A stretch of 33,488 nucleotides of DNA from Bacteroidales bacterium (GCA_015060405.1 SUYN01000008.1:1-33488), one strand, 5' to 3'; counted from the first letter of the stretch, positions 1-6,934 are shown. The notes: generated by a model not told the origin, from the sequence alone. Numbers and translations are program-made.

Positions 1-67
1 TAGAAACGCTTCTAACTACCCTCTGGCTCAAGCAATATGATATATTATCTCTCCAATAACTACTCAT
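1..67 (-). CDS. Start of a probable immunity gene (cut by window edge)
   Basis: The ATG (67-65) overlaps the stop codon of the preceding nuclease-toxin ORF in a TAATG arrangement on the minus strand, and the frame stays open to the window edge (22 codons, beginning MSSYWRDNISY). A tightly coupled small gene straight after an RHS toxin domain is the usual place for the cognate immunity gene. Only the first residues are visible, so no family can be named; the role is inferred purely from position. Confidence 0.5.
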   Translation of the reverse strand, partial: MSSYWRDNISYCLSQRVVRSVS

Positions 68-582
68 TATTTTGCCAATACAATATTAAGTTGAACATTA
101 TTCTGTTGAGCATAATCAATAAGTCTCTTCAATTGATCCTGTTGGCTTTGAGTCGCACCTTCCGGTATTGCCAATTTAAGCACTCGGCTCTCTATCCCAT
201 TTTCAGGAACGCTACGTCCGCCATAGTCTTGTCCTTTAAAATTAGACAAATCGTCAATATAACCCTTAACCCTATTATAGACAGCGTTTCCAGATTTATA
301 ACTCTTAGCATTAAGGTCGAGACTTTTAATACTTGTTATCGTCTTGGTAGCATCATCATACATATCGACAACCGGGGAATTAGTACCCCAACCCTTTAAT
401 GTCGCTTCAAGGCTTTTCCCTCTATCAAATGGATTCAAGTTCCATGCACCTTTAGCATCTACAACCTCATCTACAATTTCAAGAGAAGATTTGGCAAATG
501 TTTTTGCTGTTCCGACATTAATTGTGACTCCAGGAATGACCGCACACACCAGATCAAGCCCTATTCCTGCAACGCCCCCCAA
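67..582 (-). CDS. RHS C-terminal toxin domain, EC869-type PD-(D/E)XK nuclease (frameshifted from its RHS core)
   Basis: This is the C-terminal part of an RHS protein, read in a different frame from its core at 561-1157. Residues about 1-45 are a hydrophobic Gly/Val-rich linker. Residues 48-90 carry the signature of the CdiA EC869-like restriction-endonuclease-fold toxins: NPFDRGKSLEATL, then SPVVDMYD, then ITSIKSLDL. The likely metal-binding and catalytic residues are E59, D73 and K86. Toxins of this family cleave nucleic acid in the target cell cytoplasm. The listed start is a TTG inside a run of six G (plus strand C at 575-580) and is probably not a real start: one extra base in that run would join the frame to the RHS core through ...AAWG/GVAG. 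The partial gene at 1-67 is its likely immunity partner. The family call is from motif recall, not a search. Confidence 0.7.
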   Translation of the reverse strand: MGGVAGIGLDLVCAVIPGVTINVGTAKTFAKSSLEIVDEVVDAKGAWNLNPFDRGKSLEATLKGWGTNSPVVDMYDDATKTITSIKSLDLNAKSYKSGNAVYNRVKGYIDDLSNFKGQDYGGRSVPENGIESRVLKLAIPEGATQSQQDQLKRLIDYAQQNNVQLNIVLAK

Positions 583-1157
583 GCTGCCTTAGTGTTGCCG
601 GCTTTAATGTTTTGTGCCAGGTTATATATACCGCAACCAATGCTGATTACATCCGCGATGATATCAATAGCCTTGCCATCCAGATCCACAAAGTTCACCG
701 GATTGCTGTTGCAGAAGGCGTACGGTGAGGTGCTGTAGTACTTCTCCGCGAGCGGGTCCGGGGTTGTCCAGCGGATGACGGAGCTGTCGTAGAATCTCGC
801 GCCGTAATCTGTCAAGCCTACATTGCCTGTGACCTGCTCCTCCTTTCCGTTGAAACGGTAGCGGTTGGAAGGGTCGTAGGCCAGGGCCGCCAGGTTCACC
901 CTGATGCCGGACGGCATGTAGTCGTCCTGCTCAAGGATGGCGAGGGCCGGGTCGCTGACCTGTGCCGTGTCCCTGGTGATGTCCAGTACCGTCCTCACGC
1001 TGCCGAGGTAGTCCCTCACGTGCCATGTGTCAATGAACTGTGCCGTAGTCGTTCCCGGTGACGCAGACAGCGCCACGAATCTTCCCTCGTCGTGAGCTAT
1101 GCTCTCCAGCGTCTCGGTGACAGCCGGCAAGTTAAGCAAATTGTACTGGAATTGCAA
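561..1157 (-). CDS. RHS-repeat core fragment, truncated, frameshifted before its toxin (cassette A)
   Basis: The translation shows the end of an RHS repeat region (FQYNLLNLP, WHVRDYLGSVRTVLDI) and the RHS-associated core (NRYRFNGKEEQVTG, LTDYGARFYDSS, RWTTPDPLAEKYY, NPVNFVDLDG). In complete RHS proteins this core closes the YD-repeat shell that encloses the toxin. The usual long N-terminus with export signals is absent; upstream codons run only to a stop near 1188 on this strand. Relative to the copy at 8852-10105, about 51 residues between LLNLP and VTExLESIAHD are missing in frame. The frame ends early (WGALQE, stop) after the six-C run at 575-580, while the toxin continues in the next frame. 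I read it as an orphan, non-secreted cassette remnant, phase-variable at best. Confidence 0.75.
   Translation of the reverse strand: MQFQYNLLNLPAVTETLESIAHDEGRFVALSASPGTTTAQFIDTWHVRDYLGSVRTVLDITRDTAQVSDPALAILEQDDYMPSGIRVNLAALAYDPSNRYRFNGKEEQVTGNVGLTDYGARFYDSSVIRWTTPDPLAEKYYSTSPYAFCNSNPVNFVDLDGKAIDIIADVISIGCGIYNLAQNIKAGNTKAAWGALQE
679..869 (-). repeat. RHS core repeat, copy A (inverted relative to copies C-E)
   Basis: This roughly 190-bp segment runs from the NRYRFNGKEEQ codons to the NFVDLDG codons. It is nearly identical to copy B and very similar to copies C, D and E, but lies in the opposite orientation to C-E. Confidence 0.85.
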
Positions 1158-1513
1158 GTCCCTGCGGCCGTCGCGCTTGCAGGCAAAATACCGCTATCAT
1201 CATGATTGAGATGTACCTTCCGATGTTCAGGATCGGGATGGTTATCGGTTGAATATGGAAGCTACTATATTTATTTGAGTTATTTATCACAAATTGACGG
1301 ACAGGTTGAATCCTGTCCGTCAGATTAGATTTTGTTTTGTGTGAGGTTCTATGGATGCCTTACCTTTATTCCCATCTCAGTCAAAGCCTCGATTACTTCT
1401 GTGCGTTTCTCAGCAGACCAGCCATTATATTGGTTCAGGCAAGGGCCACTAGGCAGGAAAGCACTTTGCGAACAAAAGTAATACTATCCGCCGATGTGTT
1501 AATACGTATAAAT
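1158..1513. other. Gap with hairpin and possible gene remnants
   Basis: No convincing gene is present. On the minus strand, positions from about 1490 to 1345 can be read as an open stretch ending in NQYNGWSAEKRTEVIEA and closing with KVRHP before a TAG. It has no start and may be the tail of a degraded gene I cannot identify. The octamer TACTTTTG (minus strand, 1480-1473) fits the Bacteroidota -7 consensus. A perfect hairpin lies at 1295-1322. Confidence 0.4.
1295..1322 (-). terminator. Perfect 11-bp hairpin, possible terminator
   Basis: TGACGGACAGG pairs perfectly with CCTGTCCGTCA around a 6-nt loop. On the minus strand it is followed by only a short T stretch (ATTTG), so it is a weak candidate terminator for the minus-strand genes ending at 1514. 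Confidence 0.4.
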
Positions 1514-2029
1514 CTACGCACTTTTTCTGTATGCGAAGTCTGAAAGGCAGTTCTGATATATACGCTTGTATAAATCAATTAAGCGAGGTTCGTTAAAGAA
1601 TGGATAGGCTTCAAGGAAATCCTCGAATCTTGGATAGTCGGTTCTATTATAAATCCAATCATAAGCGACCGCATAACAAAGGCGCTCTTTTACCATCACT
1701 TCCTGCTCAGGAAGAAGGTAGACAAGATACTTGCCAAGATCCTGAAACTTTTGAGGGTATTCTGTGAATACTTTATACAGGTTCCAACTTATACCTTCGT
1801 CATATTCGTCCAACTTATGGTCAACACAATAGCAGAAATAGTATGCATATTCTTCCGACGAGGAAGTAGGTTCTTTATAGAAATCCATTGACACAACATA
1901 TTCTACAAGTGTCGAGTCGGAGACATTATGCTTGATTGAATCCATTAACTTTACGAATCTTTCGTTTTCTCTATCAAGATTACAAACCTCAGATTTCATT
2001 CCCGCACTTCCTTTTATGCAAAGCAGCAT
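1514..2029 (-). CDS. Putative exported immunity protein of RHS cassette B (start uncertain)
   Basis: The 171-residue frame is acidic and rich in Tyr and Phe (EEYAYYFCYCVD, YDWIYNRTDYPRF). I do not recognise the family. It lies directly after a small membrane protein in RHS cassette B, so an immunity role is inferred. The start is doubtful. An ATG at 2091-2089 overlaps the preceding gene's stop and reads MTMREEKLIFSLITK before a TAG. One extra base in the A4 run on the minus strand (plus 2047-2050) would fuse it to IVNTLIMLLCIKGSAG, giving a credible signal peptide or lipoprotein signal of about 30 residues. So either this copy has a one-base frameshift or the sequence has an error there. From the ATG at 2029 only the second half of that signal is kept. 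Confidence 0.55.
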   Translation of the reverse strand: MLLCIKGSAGMKSEVCNLDRENERFVKLMDSIKHNVSDSTLVEYVVSMDFYKEPTSSSEEYAYYFCYCVDHKLDEYDEGISWNLYKVFTEYPQKFQDLGKYLVYLLPEQEVMVKERLCYAVAYDWIYNRTDYPRFEDFLEAYPFFNEPRLIDLYKRIYQNCLSDFAYRKSA

Positions 2030-2087
2030 AATGAGCGTGTTGACTATTTTGTTATCAGACTAAATATTAGTTTTTCCTCTCTCATAG

Positions 2088-2450
2088 TCATTGGACATTG
2101 TCTCTATGGTTGGAATCCATATTTTTATCCCCAGACATTATGCGATATCTATATGTTAGATAAAATATTGGTATAGTTATACATTCTACAGCTATCGCCC
2201 AATAGCCGGAGTTCAATGCGTTGATAGAACTTTTGTAAATTGCAGGGAAAAATACAACAGCACAAGTAAATGCGAATGAGACCAAATAATGAACTCCGAT
2301 CAATCTAAATTTGTTGATGAAAGGACTTTTCTGTTTTTTTATCAATAAAAACAGGATGAAACCGCCGCTCAATAATGGTATGAGAGTAGCAAGTAATAGT
2401 ATGAAGATAATCTCATACCAGAACATTACTTTCAAAAAACATACTAACAT
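2088..2450 (-). CDS. Small integral membrane protein, putative RHS immunity
   Basis: About 120 residues, starting at an ATG (2450) just past the upstream toxin's stop. A TTG at 2459 is also in frame and would overlap that gene by 8 nt. Three to four hydrophobic segments are visible: FWYEIIFILLLATLIPLL, GGFILFLLI, VHYLVSFAFTCAVVFF and YWAIAVECITIPIFYLTY. The tail is short, polar and charged. No family is recognised. Small membrane proteins directly downstream of RHS or CDI toxins are commonly immunity proteins acting at the inner membrane, which would suit an envelope-acting toxin; this is inference from position. Confidence 0.6.
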   Translation of the reverse strand: MLVCFLKVMFWYEIIFILLLATLIPLLSGGFILFLLIKKQKSPFINKFRLIGVHYLVSFAFTCAVVFFPAIYKSSINALNSGYWAIAVECITIPIFYLTYRYRIMSGDKNMDSNHRDNVQ

Positions 2451-2451
2451 A

Positions 2452-3129
2452 TTACTCAATTATATTGTTGAAACTTATGGGAATAAATTCATTTTGCCAT
2501 TTTTTTACAACTGAATTTGGTATATTAAACAAACTGATAGGTGCTTTCTTTTCAATATTTCTATCCTGTTTCAAAACATCCTCAGCGAATGTTGAGCAAT
2601 TATTGTTCATAATATTATATGGTTCTCTTTCAGGGTTCTCATTTTCTGCCATAAGTGATTGAGCATAATCATTCATAGCTTCAAACTCATTACTTTCGAC
2701 ATATGCTCCTTCAATTTTTCCACCATCCCCAGCTATCTGTGATATGGCGCCAAACACTTTATCTAATGACTCCTTTTCAGGCCTACCATCTTCTCCAATT
2801 ACAACATTAGGAACCTTAATGTTTCTAACTATTCCTATATTCTGTTTATCGTATCTGCCATATTCATAATATTTCGTAAGTCCTGTTTGATTGTTAATTA
2901 AAAGAATCCCTGAATGGCCTAAGTTTTCAAATTGCATATTTCCTACAGATATGACATAATCGGGGAAATTTATGTATATGCCATCTCTTCCATCCGGATC
3001 CACAAAATTCACCGGATTGTTGTTGCAGAAGGCGTACGGCGAGGTGCTGTAGTACTTCTCCGCGAGCGGGTCCGGGGTTGTCCAGCGGATGACGGAGCTG
3101 TCGTAGAATCTCGCACCGTAATCTGTCAA
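2452..3129 (-). CDS. RHS core fragment with C-terminal toxin, possible permuted papain-like domain (cassette B)
   Basis: Residues 1-47 are the last part of the RHS core (TDYGARFYDSS, WTTPDPLAEKYY, NPVNFVDPDG). The remaining roughly 178 residues are the variable toxin domain. It has a His in the setting ENLGHSGILLIN followed by KYYEYGRYD, and much later a Cys in MNNNCSTFAEDVL. An N-terminal His and a late NC-x(2-3)-F Cys is the arrangement of circularly permuted papain-like enzymes (PPPDE, LRAT and YiiX-type hydrolases), so a peptidase, amidase or acyltransferase activity is possible. That assignment is mine from motif order only. The listed start is arbitrary: core homology continues upstream to 3162, then jumps frame. 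Two small genes follow closely as likely immunity partners. Confidence 0.6.
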   Translation of the reverse strand: MTDYGARFYDSSVIRWTTPDPLAEKYYSTSPYAFCNNNPVNFVDPDGRDGIYINFPDYVISVGNMQFENLGHSGILLINNQTGLTKYYEYGRYDKQNIGIVRNIKVPNVVIGEDGRPEKESLDKVFGAISQIAGDGGKIEGAYVESNEFEAMNDYAQSLMAENENPEREPYNIMNNNCSTFAEDVLKQDRNIEKKAPISLFNIPNSVVKKWQNEFIPISFNNIIE

Positions 3130-3162
3130 GCCTACATTGCCTGTGACCTGCTCCTCCTTGCC
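2992..3162 (-). repeat. RHS core repeat, copy B (inverted relative to copies C-E)
   Basis: Nearly identical to copy A over its whole length, with only a handful of differences. It is truncated at its 5-prime side within the GKEEQ codons, where it joins an unrelated part of the RHS sequence out of frame. Confidence 0.85.
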
Positions 3163-3300
3163 GCATCAGTCACGACGCGCACGCTACAAAGATAGTCATT
3201 TACATGATACTCCGGACTGACCGTACCGCCTTTTTCACCATCCTTCCAGCAGAGAATCCCGTACTCTCGGAATCCGCCACTGGGGCCACCCCTGAAAACG
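3163..3300 (-). pseudogene. RHS repeat fragment, out of frame with cassette B core
   Basis: On the minus strand this reads FREYGILCWKDGEKGG, then SPEYHVNDYLCSVRVVTDA, matching the RHS motif YHVxDHLGSVRxVxD with a Gly-to-Cys change. The segment that normally separates this motif from NRYRFNGKEEQ is deleted, and the junction at about 3162 shifts the frame, so translation from here would run into a stop at 3132. It is a decayed upstream part of cassette B. Confidence 0.65.
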
Positions 3301-3332
3301 AGCAGGGAAAGACACATTTGTCGCGGAACAAA

Positions 3333-3364
3333 AGTGGCTGAGCATTTTAAAACACTCAGCCACT
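3333..3364 (-). terminator. Rho-independent terminator after 3399-4112 gene
   Basis: A perfect 10-bp stem (3333-3342 with 3355-3364, core GTGGCTGAG / CTCAGCCAC) with a 12-nt AT-rich loop, followed on the minus strand by TTTTG. It lies 35 nt past the stop of the minus-strand immunity-like gene. Confidence 0.65.
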
Positions 3365-3398
3365 GAATTAGATGCATGCTATATAAGCGACTGTCCTA

Positions 3399-4112
3399 TC
3401 ACGTCGTCCTTTCCCTCATGCTATATACTCTAAAGGCATCAGCAGCTAAAGATTTTACGGCATATGGGGTTAGATTTTTAGGTGTAAGTCTTGATCTAAG
3501 CACGACTTCTGCAGCCTTAAACCATTTCATTGGGACACCCTTCACTTCACGTTTCGGTATATAAGCGAAATCATTGCCATAATCCTCCGATATCGACAGT
3601 TCTATTGTTGAATTGACATCATTGTAGATAGTCTCTAACAATGTACTGGCATATATCTTTTCAATTACTTCCGGCTGCATAGCAACTCTATTTTCTGTAA
3701 GACGGATAGCTGCAATGAAAGACTCCAATGATTCATTGTCATAGTTTCCTTCATGATCAAATGCATTCCACCACATATCTGTTATAAGGGGATTGTTCTT
3801 ACAATTCTCATCAACGGTTATGTTCATACGTTCTTCTTGCGACATAAGCTTTCCAGGGCGCACATATGTCATAGAATAGGGTATATCACCAGAACATGCC
3901 GCCCATCTCGTTGTTCGAGACAAATAATAACTGCATGTAAATGCGTCGTCATAGCAGCGGTGGATTGTAAAACCTATAGTGAGAAACAAGTCTCCTTCAG
4001 GCTTGACAAACAGATTTGCATCTGATATCAGATTGTCATCAAACTCGATATATCCAAGGTTTGACATAGCATTCCGTATGAATTTCAACAATTTATTCTT
4101 ATTCAGTTTCAT
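3399..4112 (-). CDS. Hypothetical protein, putative immunity protein of a destroyed RHS cassette
   Basis: A 237-residue soluble protein with no signal peptide or membrane segment. It begins MKLNKNKLLKFIRNAM and continues with an alpha/beta-looking region (LFLTIGFTIHRCYDDAFTCSYYLSRTTRW). I do not recognise the family. The ATG lies 4-5 nt after the stop of a short toxin-like tail (4117-4236) whose upstream part has been lost. Toxin tail followed immediately by this gene and then by a terminator suggests it is the surviving immunity gene of a third minus-strand RHS cassette. A cytoplasmic immunity protein would imply a toxin acting in the cytoplasm; that is inference. Confidence 0.6.
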   Translation of the reverse strand: MKLNKNKLLKFIRNAMSNLGYIEFDDNLISDANLFVKPEGDLFLTIGFTIHRCYDDAFTCSYYLSRTTRWAACSGDIPYSMTYVRPGKLMSQEERMNITVDENCKNNPLITDMWWNAFDHEGNYDNESLESFIAAIRLTENRVAMQPEVIEKIYASTLLETIYNDVNSTIELSISEDYGNDFAYIPKREVKGVPMKWFKAAEVVLRSRLTPKNLTPYAVKSLAADAFRVYSMRERTT

Positions 4113-4116
4113 ACTT

Positions 4117-4236
4117 TTATCGTTTGGGACCTATATATGTTGGAGAATCCGGCAACCAGCGGGAATCTGTAGGGTCATAGAAAATTATCTGTGTTTCATA
4201 GCCACTGTCTTTCATCATTTTAAAGTCAGTTCGATG
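4117..4236 (-). pseudogene. Truncated tail of an RHS toxin domain
   Basis: The minus-strand frame reads FHRTDFKMMKDSGYETQ, then FYDPTDSRWLPDSPTYIG, ending at a TAA 4 nt before the immunity-like gene. It is open only from a stop near 4239, so only about 40 codons of a toxin C-terminus remain. The upstream part was probably removed where the IS982-like remnant now begins. The toxin family is not recognisable. Confidence 0.5.
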
Positions 4237-4323
4237 AAATTAAGTTATTGATTATTAGTAAAATAGCAATATATTTAGTAAATTTGAAATCGCCACAAAT
4301 CAACTTCACAAAATACATTGCTA

Positions 4324-5160
4324 TGATCTCAAGAGACAAAATTACCGAAATTTTCTGTATGTCCGATGACTTTATGAACGATTCATCAAGGCAAACGGTC
4401 TTGCACCTAAGCGCGGCAAGTCCAAACGCAAGTATCATCGCGACTCGAGAATGTCCTCTGCGGAGATCATAACCATAATGATTATGTTCCACCTGAGCGG
4501 ATATAAATGTTTCAAGCATTTCTATATCAATGAAGTTCAAGAACATATGACTGATATATTTCCAAAGACAGTGGCATACAATCGATATACTGAACTTGAA
4601 AGGACTGTTGTAATCCCGTTCATTCTCTTTGTGAATAGATGCTGTATGGGGAAATGCACCGGAATCAGCTTTGTCGACAGCACATTGCTTCGCGTATGCA
4701 GGAACCAACGTATTCATATGCACAAGGTCTTTAAAGGTATAGCTCAACGGGGTCAGTGTTCTATGGGATGGTTCCATGGCTTCAAACTTCATCTGATATG
4801 CAATGAGATGGGGGAACTGTTAAGCTTTATGGTAACTCCAGGTAATGTTGATGACCGTGAACCTCTCAAGAACAAGACTCTCGTTGAACAGTTGTTTGGA
4901 AAGTTGGTCGGCGACAAAGGGTACATATCCAAGGACATCTTCTCAAAGTTGTTTGTCGATGGTATTCAGCTTATTACAAAACTGAGAAACAATATGAAGG
5001 GACAGATAATGACCCTTGGCGACAAGATACTTCTCCGTAAAAGAGCCATCATCGAGACCATCAATGACGAACTTAAGAACATAGCCCAGATTGAACATTC
5101 GCGTCACCGATCCGTTACCGGGTTCACTGTCAACCTTATGGCCGGGCTTGCGGCATACTC
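4324..5160 (+). mobile_element. IS982-family transposase remnant (frameshifted, 3-prime end lost)
   Basis: Translation from an ATG at 4324 (ISRDKITEIF...DDF) and, after a one-base shift near 4381-4383, from KANGLAPKRGKSKRKYHR into the 4451 ORF, matches IS982-family transposases. Motifs include SAEIITIMIMFHLSGYKCFKHFY, GKCTGISFVDSTLLRVC, HKVFKGIAQRG, SMGWFHGFKLHLI, TPGNVDDR, GDKGYIS, RKRAIIETINDELKNI and IEHSRHRS. DDE residues are present (Asp in FVDST, Asp in GNVDD, Glu in INDELKN). The N-terminal frameshift makes the enzyme unlikely to be functional. The natural stop and right inverted repeat are missing: at AAYSY the frame continues directly into RHS sequence. I could not define the left terminal repeat; the element may begin anywhere from about 4240. 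Confidence 0.8.
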
Positions 5161-6373
5161 ATACTCCGGAAATCAGCTGACGTCATCCACCTATGATTCA
5201 AATGGCAACATGACCTATGATGTGACATCGGGACTTACGATGGAATGGAACCATCTGGACCTCATCAAAAAAGTCTCGAACAATAGTGGAGTTCTTATAA
5301 ATTATACCTATCTTTCGGATGGTACGAAGGTCAGATCGGTGGATGCAAGTGGCGAAGGACTGGAGTACCGAGGTTCTTCGACATTCAGGCGTTCGTCAGA
5401 CGGCACACTGACACCGGAGAGCATAGCATTCCCTGGTGGACGCTTTATTGCTATGCAAGGTGCTGACGGCAGCATTCAGATGGTACCGAACTATCACATT
5501 GCAGACCACCTCGGCAGCGTCAGGACAATCGTTGATGGCAGCACAGGCCAGGTAATTGAGACCAATGATTACTATGCATTTGGAGGCAGATGGGACAGAA
5601 GTGGAAGCCTCATTGACCAGTCCAACCGCTACCGCTTCAACGGAAAGGAGGAGCAGGTCACAGGCGACATAGGCTTGACAGATTACGGCGCGAGATTCTA
5701 CGACAGCTCCGTCATCCGCTGGACAACCCCGGACCCGCTGGCGGAGAAGTACTACGGCATCTCGCCGTACGTCTTCTGCAACAACAGTCCGGTGAACTTT
5801 GTGGATCCGGATGGACGAAAACTATATTTCGCGAAAGGTGTTTCAGATAAGTTCAAGCGACAATTCGCTGCAACGGTAAAATTTATGAATTCAAAAGGCA
5901 CCGCAGGAGATTTGGCAAAATTGCATTCATCCGAAACGATTTATTACATTGGAGAAATTAATAAAGGACAAAAACATTGGAATCACTTTAATCCTAATAA
6001 TCAAACTATTCTATGGGATCCTAACACCTTGTTTGTTTCAAATGATGGAATATACGTATCTCCAGCTACAACGCTGGCTCATGAAGCTGCGCATGCTGCT
6101 CGATATGACGAAGTGTTAAATTCAGCAGATCCTAATGCTAAAACTGAATACGAAAAGTCTAGCCAAAGTAAATCAAATGATGCATATGGCTCTGATGAGG
6201 AAGAGAGAGTTATTACAACTGTAGAACAATATGCGGCAAGAAAACATGGAGAAATCAGAAACGATCAGGTAACACGCACAAATCATTACGAAGGACATCT
6301 CATCTCGCTTCCGAATGAAATATCACCAAGCGATTTATCAAAAATGATATTTGAACATAATAATTTATTATGA
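4451..6373 (+). CDS. Chimeric ORF: IS982 transposase + RHS core + HExxH metallopeptidase toxin (cassette C)
   Basis: One 640-residue frame contains three parts. Residues 1 to about 235 are most of an IS982-family transposase. Residues about 236-455 are an RHS segment (YSGNQLTSSTYDSNGNMTYD, NYHIADHLGSVRTIVD, FNGKEEQVTGDIG, NPVNFVDPDG). Residues 456-640 are a toxin-like domain with a zincin motif, TTLAHEAAHAAR (H544, E545, H548), and a possible third ligand in DEEERVITTVEQYA (about 583-590). The layout resembles M91-like metallopeptidase domains found at RHS C-termini, so proteolysis of a target-cell protein is likely. The listed ATG is internal to the transposase, and the true N-terminus is lost by frameshift. 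No export signal is present, so the fusion is probably an accident of recombination. The downstream lipoprotein overlaps its stop. Confidence 0.75.
   Translation: MSSAEIITIMIMFHLSGYKCFKHFYINEVQEHMTDIFPKTVAYNRYTELERTVVIPFILFVNRCCMGKCTGISFVDSTLLRVCRNQRIHMHKVFKGIAQRGQCSMGWFHGFKLHLICNEMGELLSFMVTPGNVDDREPLKNKTLVEQLFGKLVGDKGYISKDIFSKLFVDGIQLITKLRNNMKGQIMTLGDKILLRKRAIIETINDELKNIAQIEHSRHRSVTGFTVNLMAGLAAYSYSGNQLTSSTYDSNGNMTYDVTSGLTMEWNHLDLIKKVSNNSGVLINYTYLSDGTKVRSVDASGEGLEYRGSSTFRRSSDGTLTPESIAFPGGRFIAMQGADGSIQMVPNYHIADHLGSVRTIVDGSTGQVIETNDYYAFGGRWDRSGSLIDQSNRYRFNGKEEQVTGDIGLTDYGARFYDSSVIRWTTPDPLAEKYYGISPYVFCNNSPVNFVDPDGRKLYFAKGVSDKFKRQFAATVKFMNSKGTAGDLAKLHSSETIYYIGEINKGQKHWNHFNPNNQTILWDPNTLFVSNDGIYVSPATTLAHEAAHAARYDEVLNSADPNAKTEYEKSSQSKSNDAYGSDEEERVITTVEQYAARKHGEIRNDQVTRTNHYEGHLISLPNEISPSDLSKMIFEHNNLL
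5621..5815 (+). repeat. RHS core repeat, copy C
   Basis: A 195-bp segment from the SNRYRFNGKEEQ codons to VDPDG. Highly similar to copies A and B in inverse orientation, and to D and E in the same orientation. Confidence 0.85.
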
Positions 6374-6918
6374 TAATGAAAACGATTATATTATTTGTTT
6401 GCAATGCGCTTCTCATTTGTGTTATATGCATTGGATGTAACAATGGACGAACAGAAGCACAAAAAGCACTCAGTTATGAGGAAGCAACTGTTATTTACCC
6501 TAAAGAGGATGGTCCGTGGACAGCCTTCCATTTCTTTAGTATCGAGCCTGACACTTTCATAGAACGATATAAAGGGAACCTCAATGCTATGGTAATAAAG
6601 GATACAGCGTTCATTAAAAAGTTAGCAGAAAATATTGAGTCTCGCGATATAATGCACAAAGCGGATACAAGTGAACGGCCTTTTGATACATTCCTTATAA
6701 TTAAGCTAAAATACAAGGGAGACCAGAGCTTTGACACGCTTGCCTTAGGCAATAATCTGTTGCGGTTTAATCAAGATGTATATGCAGATAGCACTACAGT
6801 AAGAATGATTACTGATAAAATTATCAAACACGATAAAGATTTTGCCGAGAATGTAAGGAAATACTATGAAGATGGGGTATGGTATCCATACATCGGCAAA
6901 AATCCATGGCAGCGATAG
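6370..6918 (+). CDS. Lipoprotein, putative immunity to the cassette C metallopeptidase toxin
   Basis: About 180 residues. The ATG at 6370 overlaps the toxin stop (ATGA); an ATG at 6376 is also possible and gives MKTIILFVCNALL. The N-terminus is a lipoprotein signal with lipobox ICIG-C followed by NNGR. The mature part is polar, with FHFFSIEPDTF, LIIKLKYKGDQSFDTLALGNN and a C-terminal KYYEDGVWYPYIGKNPWQR; I do not recognise the family. Translational coupling to the toxin supports an immunity role. The lipoprotein signal would place it in the periplasm or at the surface, implying that its toxin acts in the envelope. Both points are inference. Confidence 0.65.
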   Translation: MIMKTIILFVCNALLICVICIGCNNGRTEAQKALSYEEATVIYPKEDGPWTAFHFFSIEPDTFIERYKGNLNAMVIKDTAFIKKLAENIESRDIMHKADTSERPFDTFLIIKLKYKGDQSFDTLALGNNLLRFNQDVYADSTTVRMITDKIIKHDKDFAENVRKYYEDGVWYPYIGKNPWQR

Positions 6919-6934
6919 GGTAAAACAAATATCC

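Noticed and set aside
37..399. 120-codon plus-strand frame over the nuclease toxin
   Set aside because: It is antisense to the EC869-type domain, whose motif residues are convincing on the other strand.
4237..4323. Left inverted repeat of the IS982 element
   Set aside because: I looked for a terminal repeat and target duplication, but the right end of the element is missing, so no pair could be matched.
4226..4792. 188-codon minus-strand frame over the transposase
   Set aside because: The plus strand carries clear IS982 motifs through this stretch; the minus-strand translation has none.
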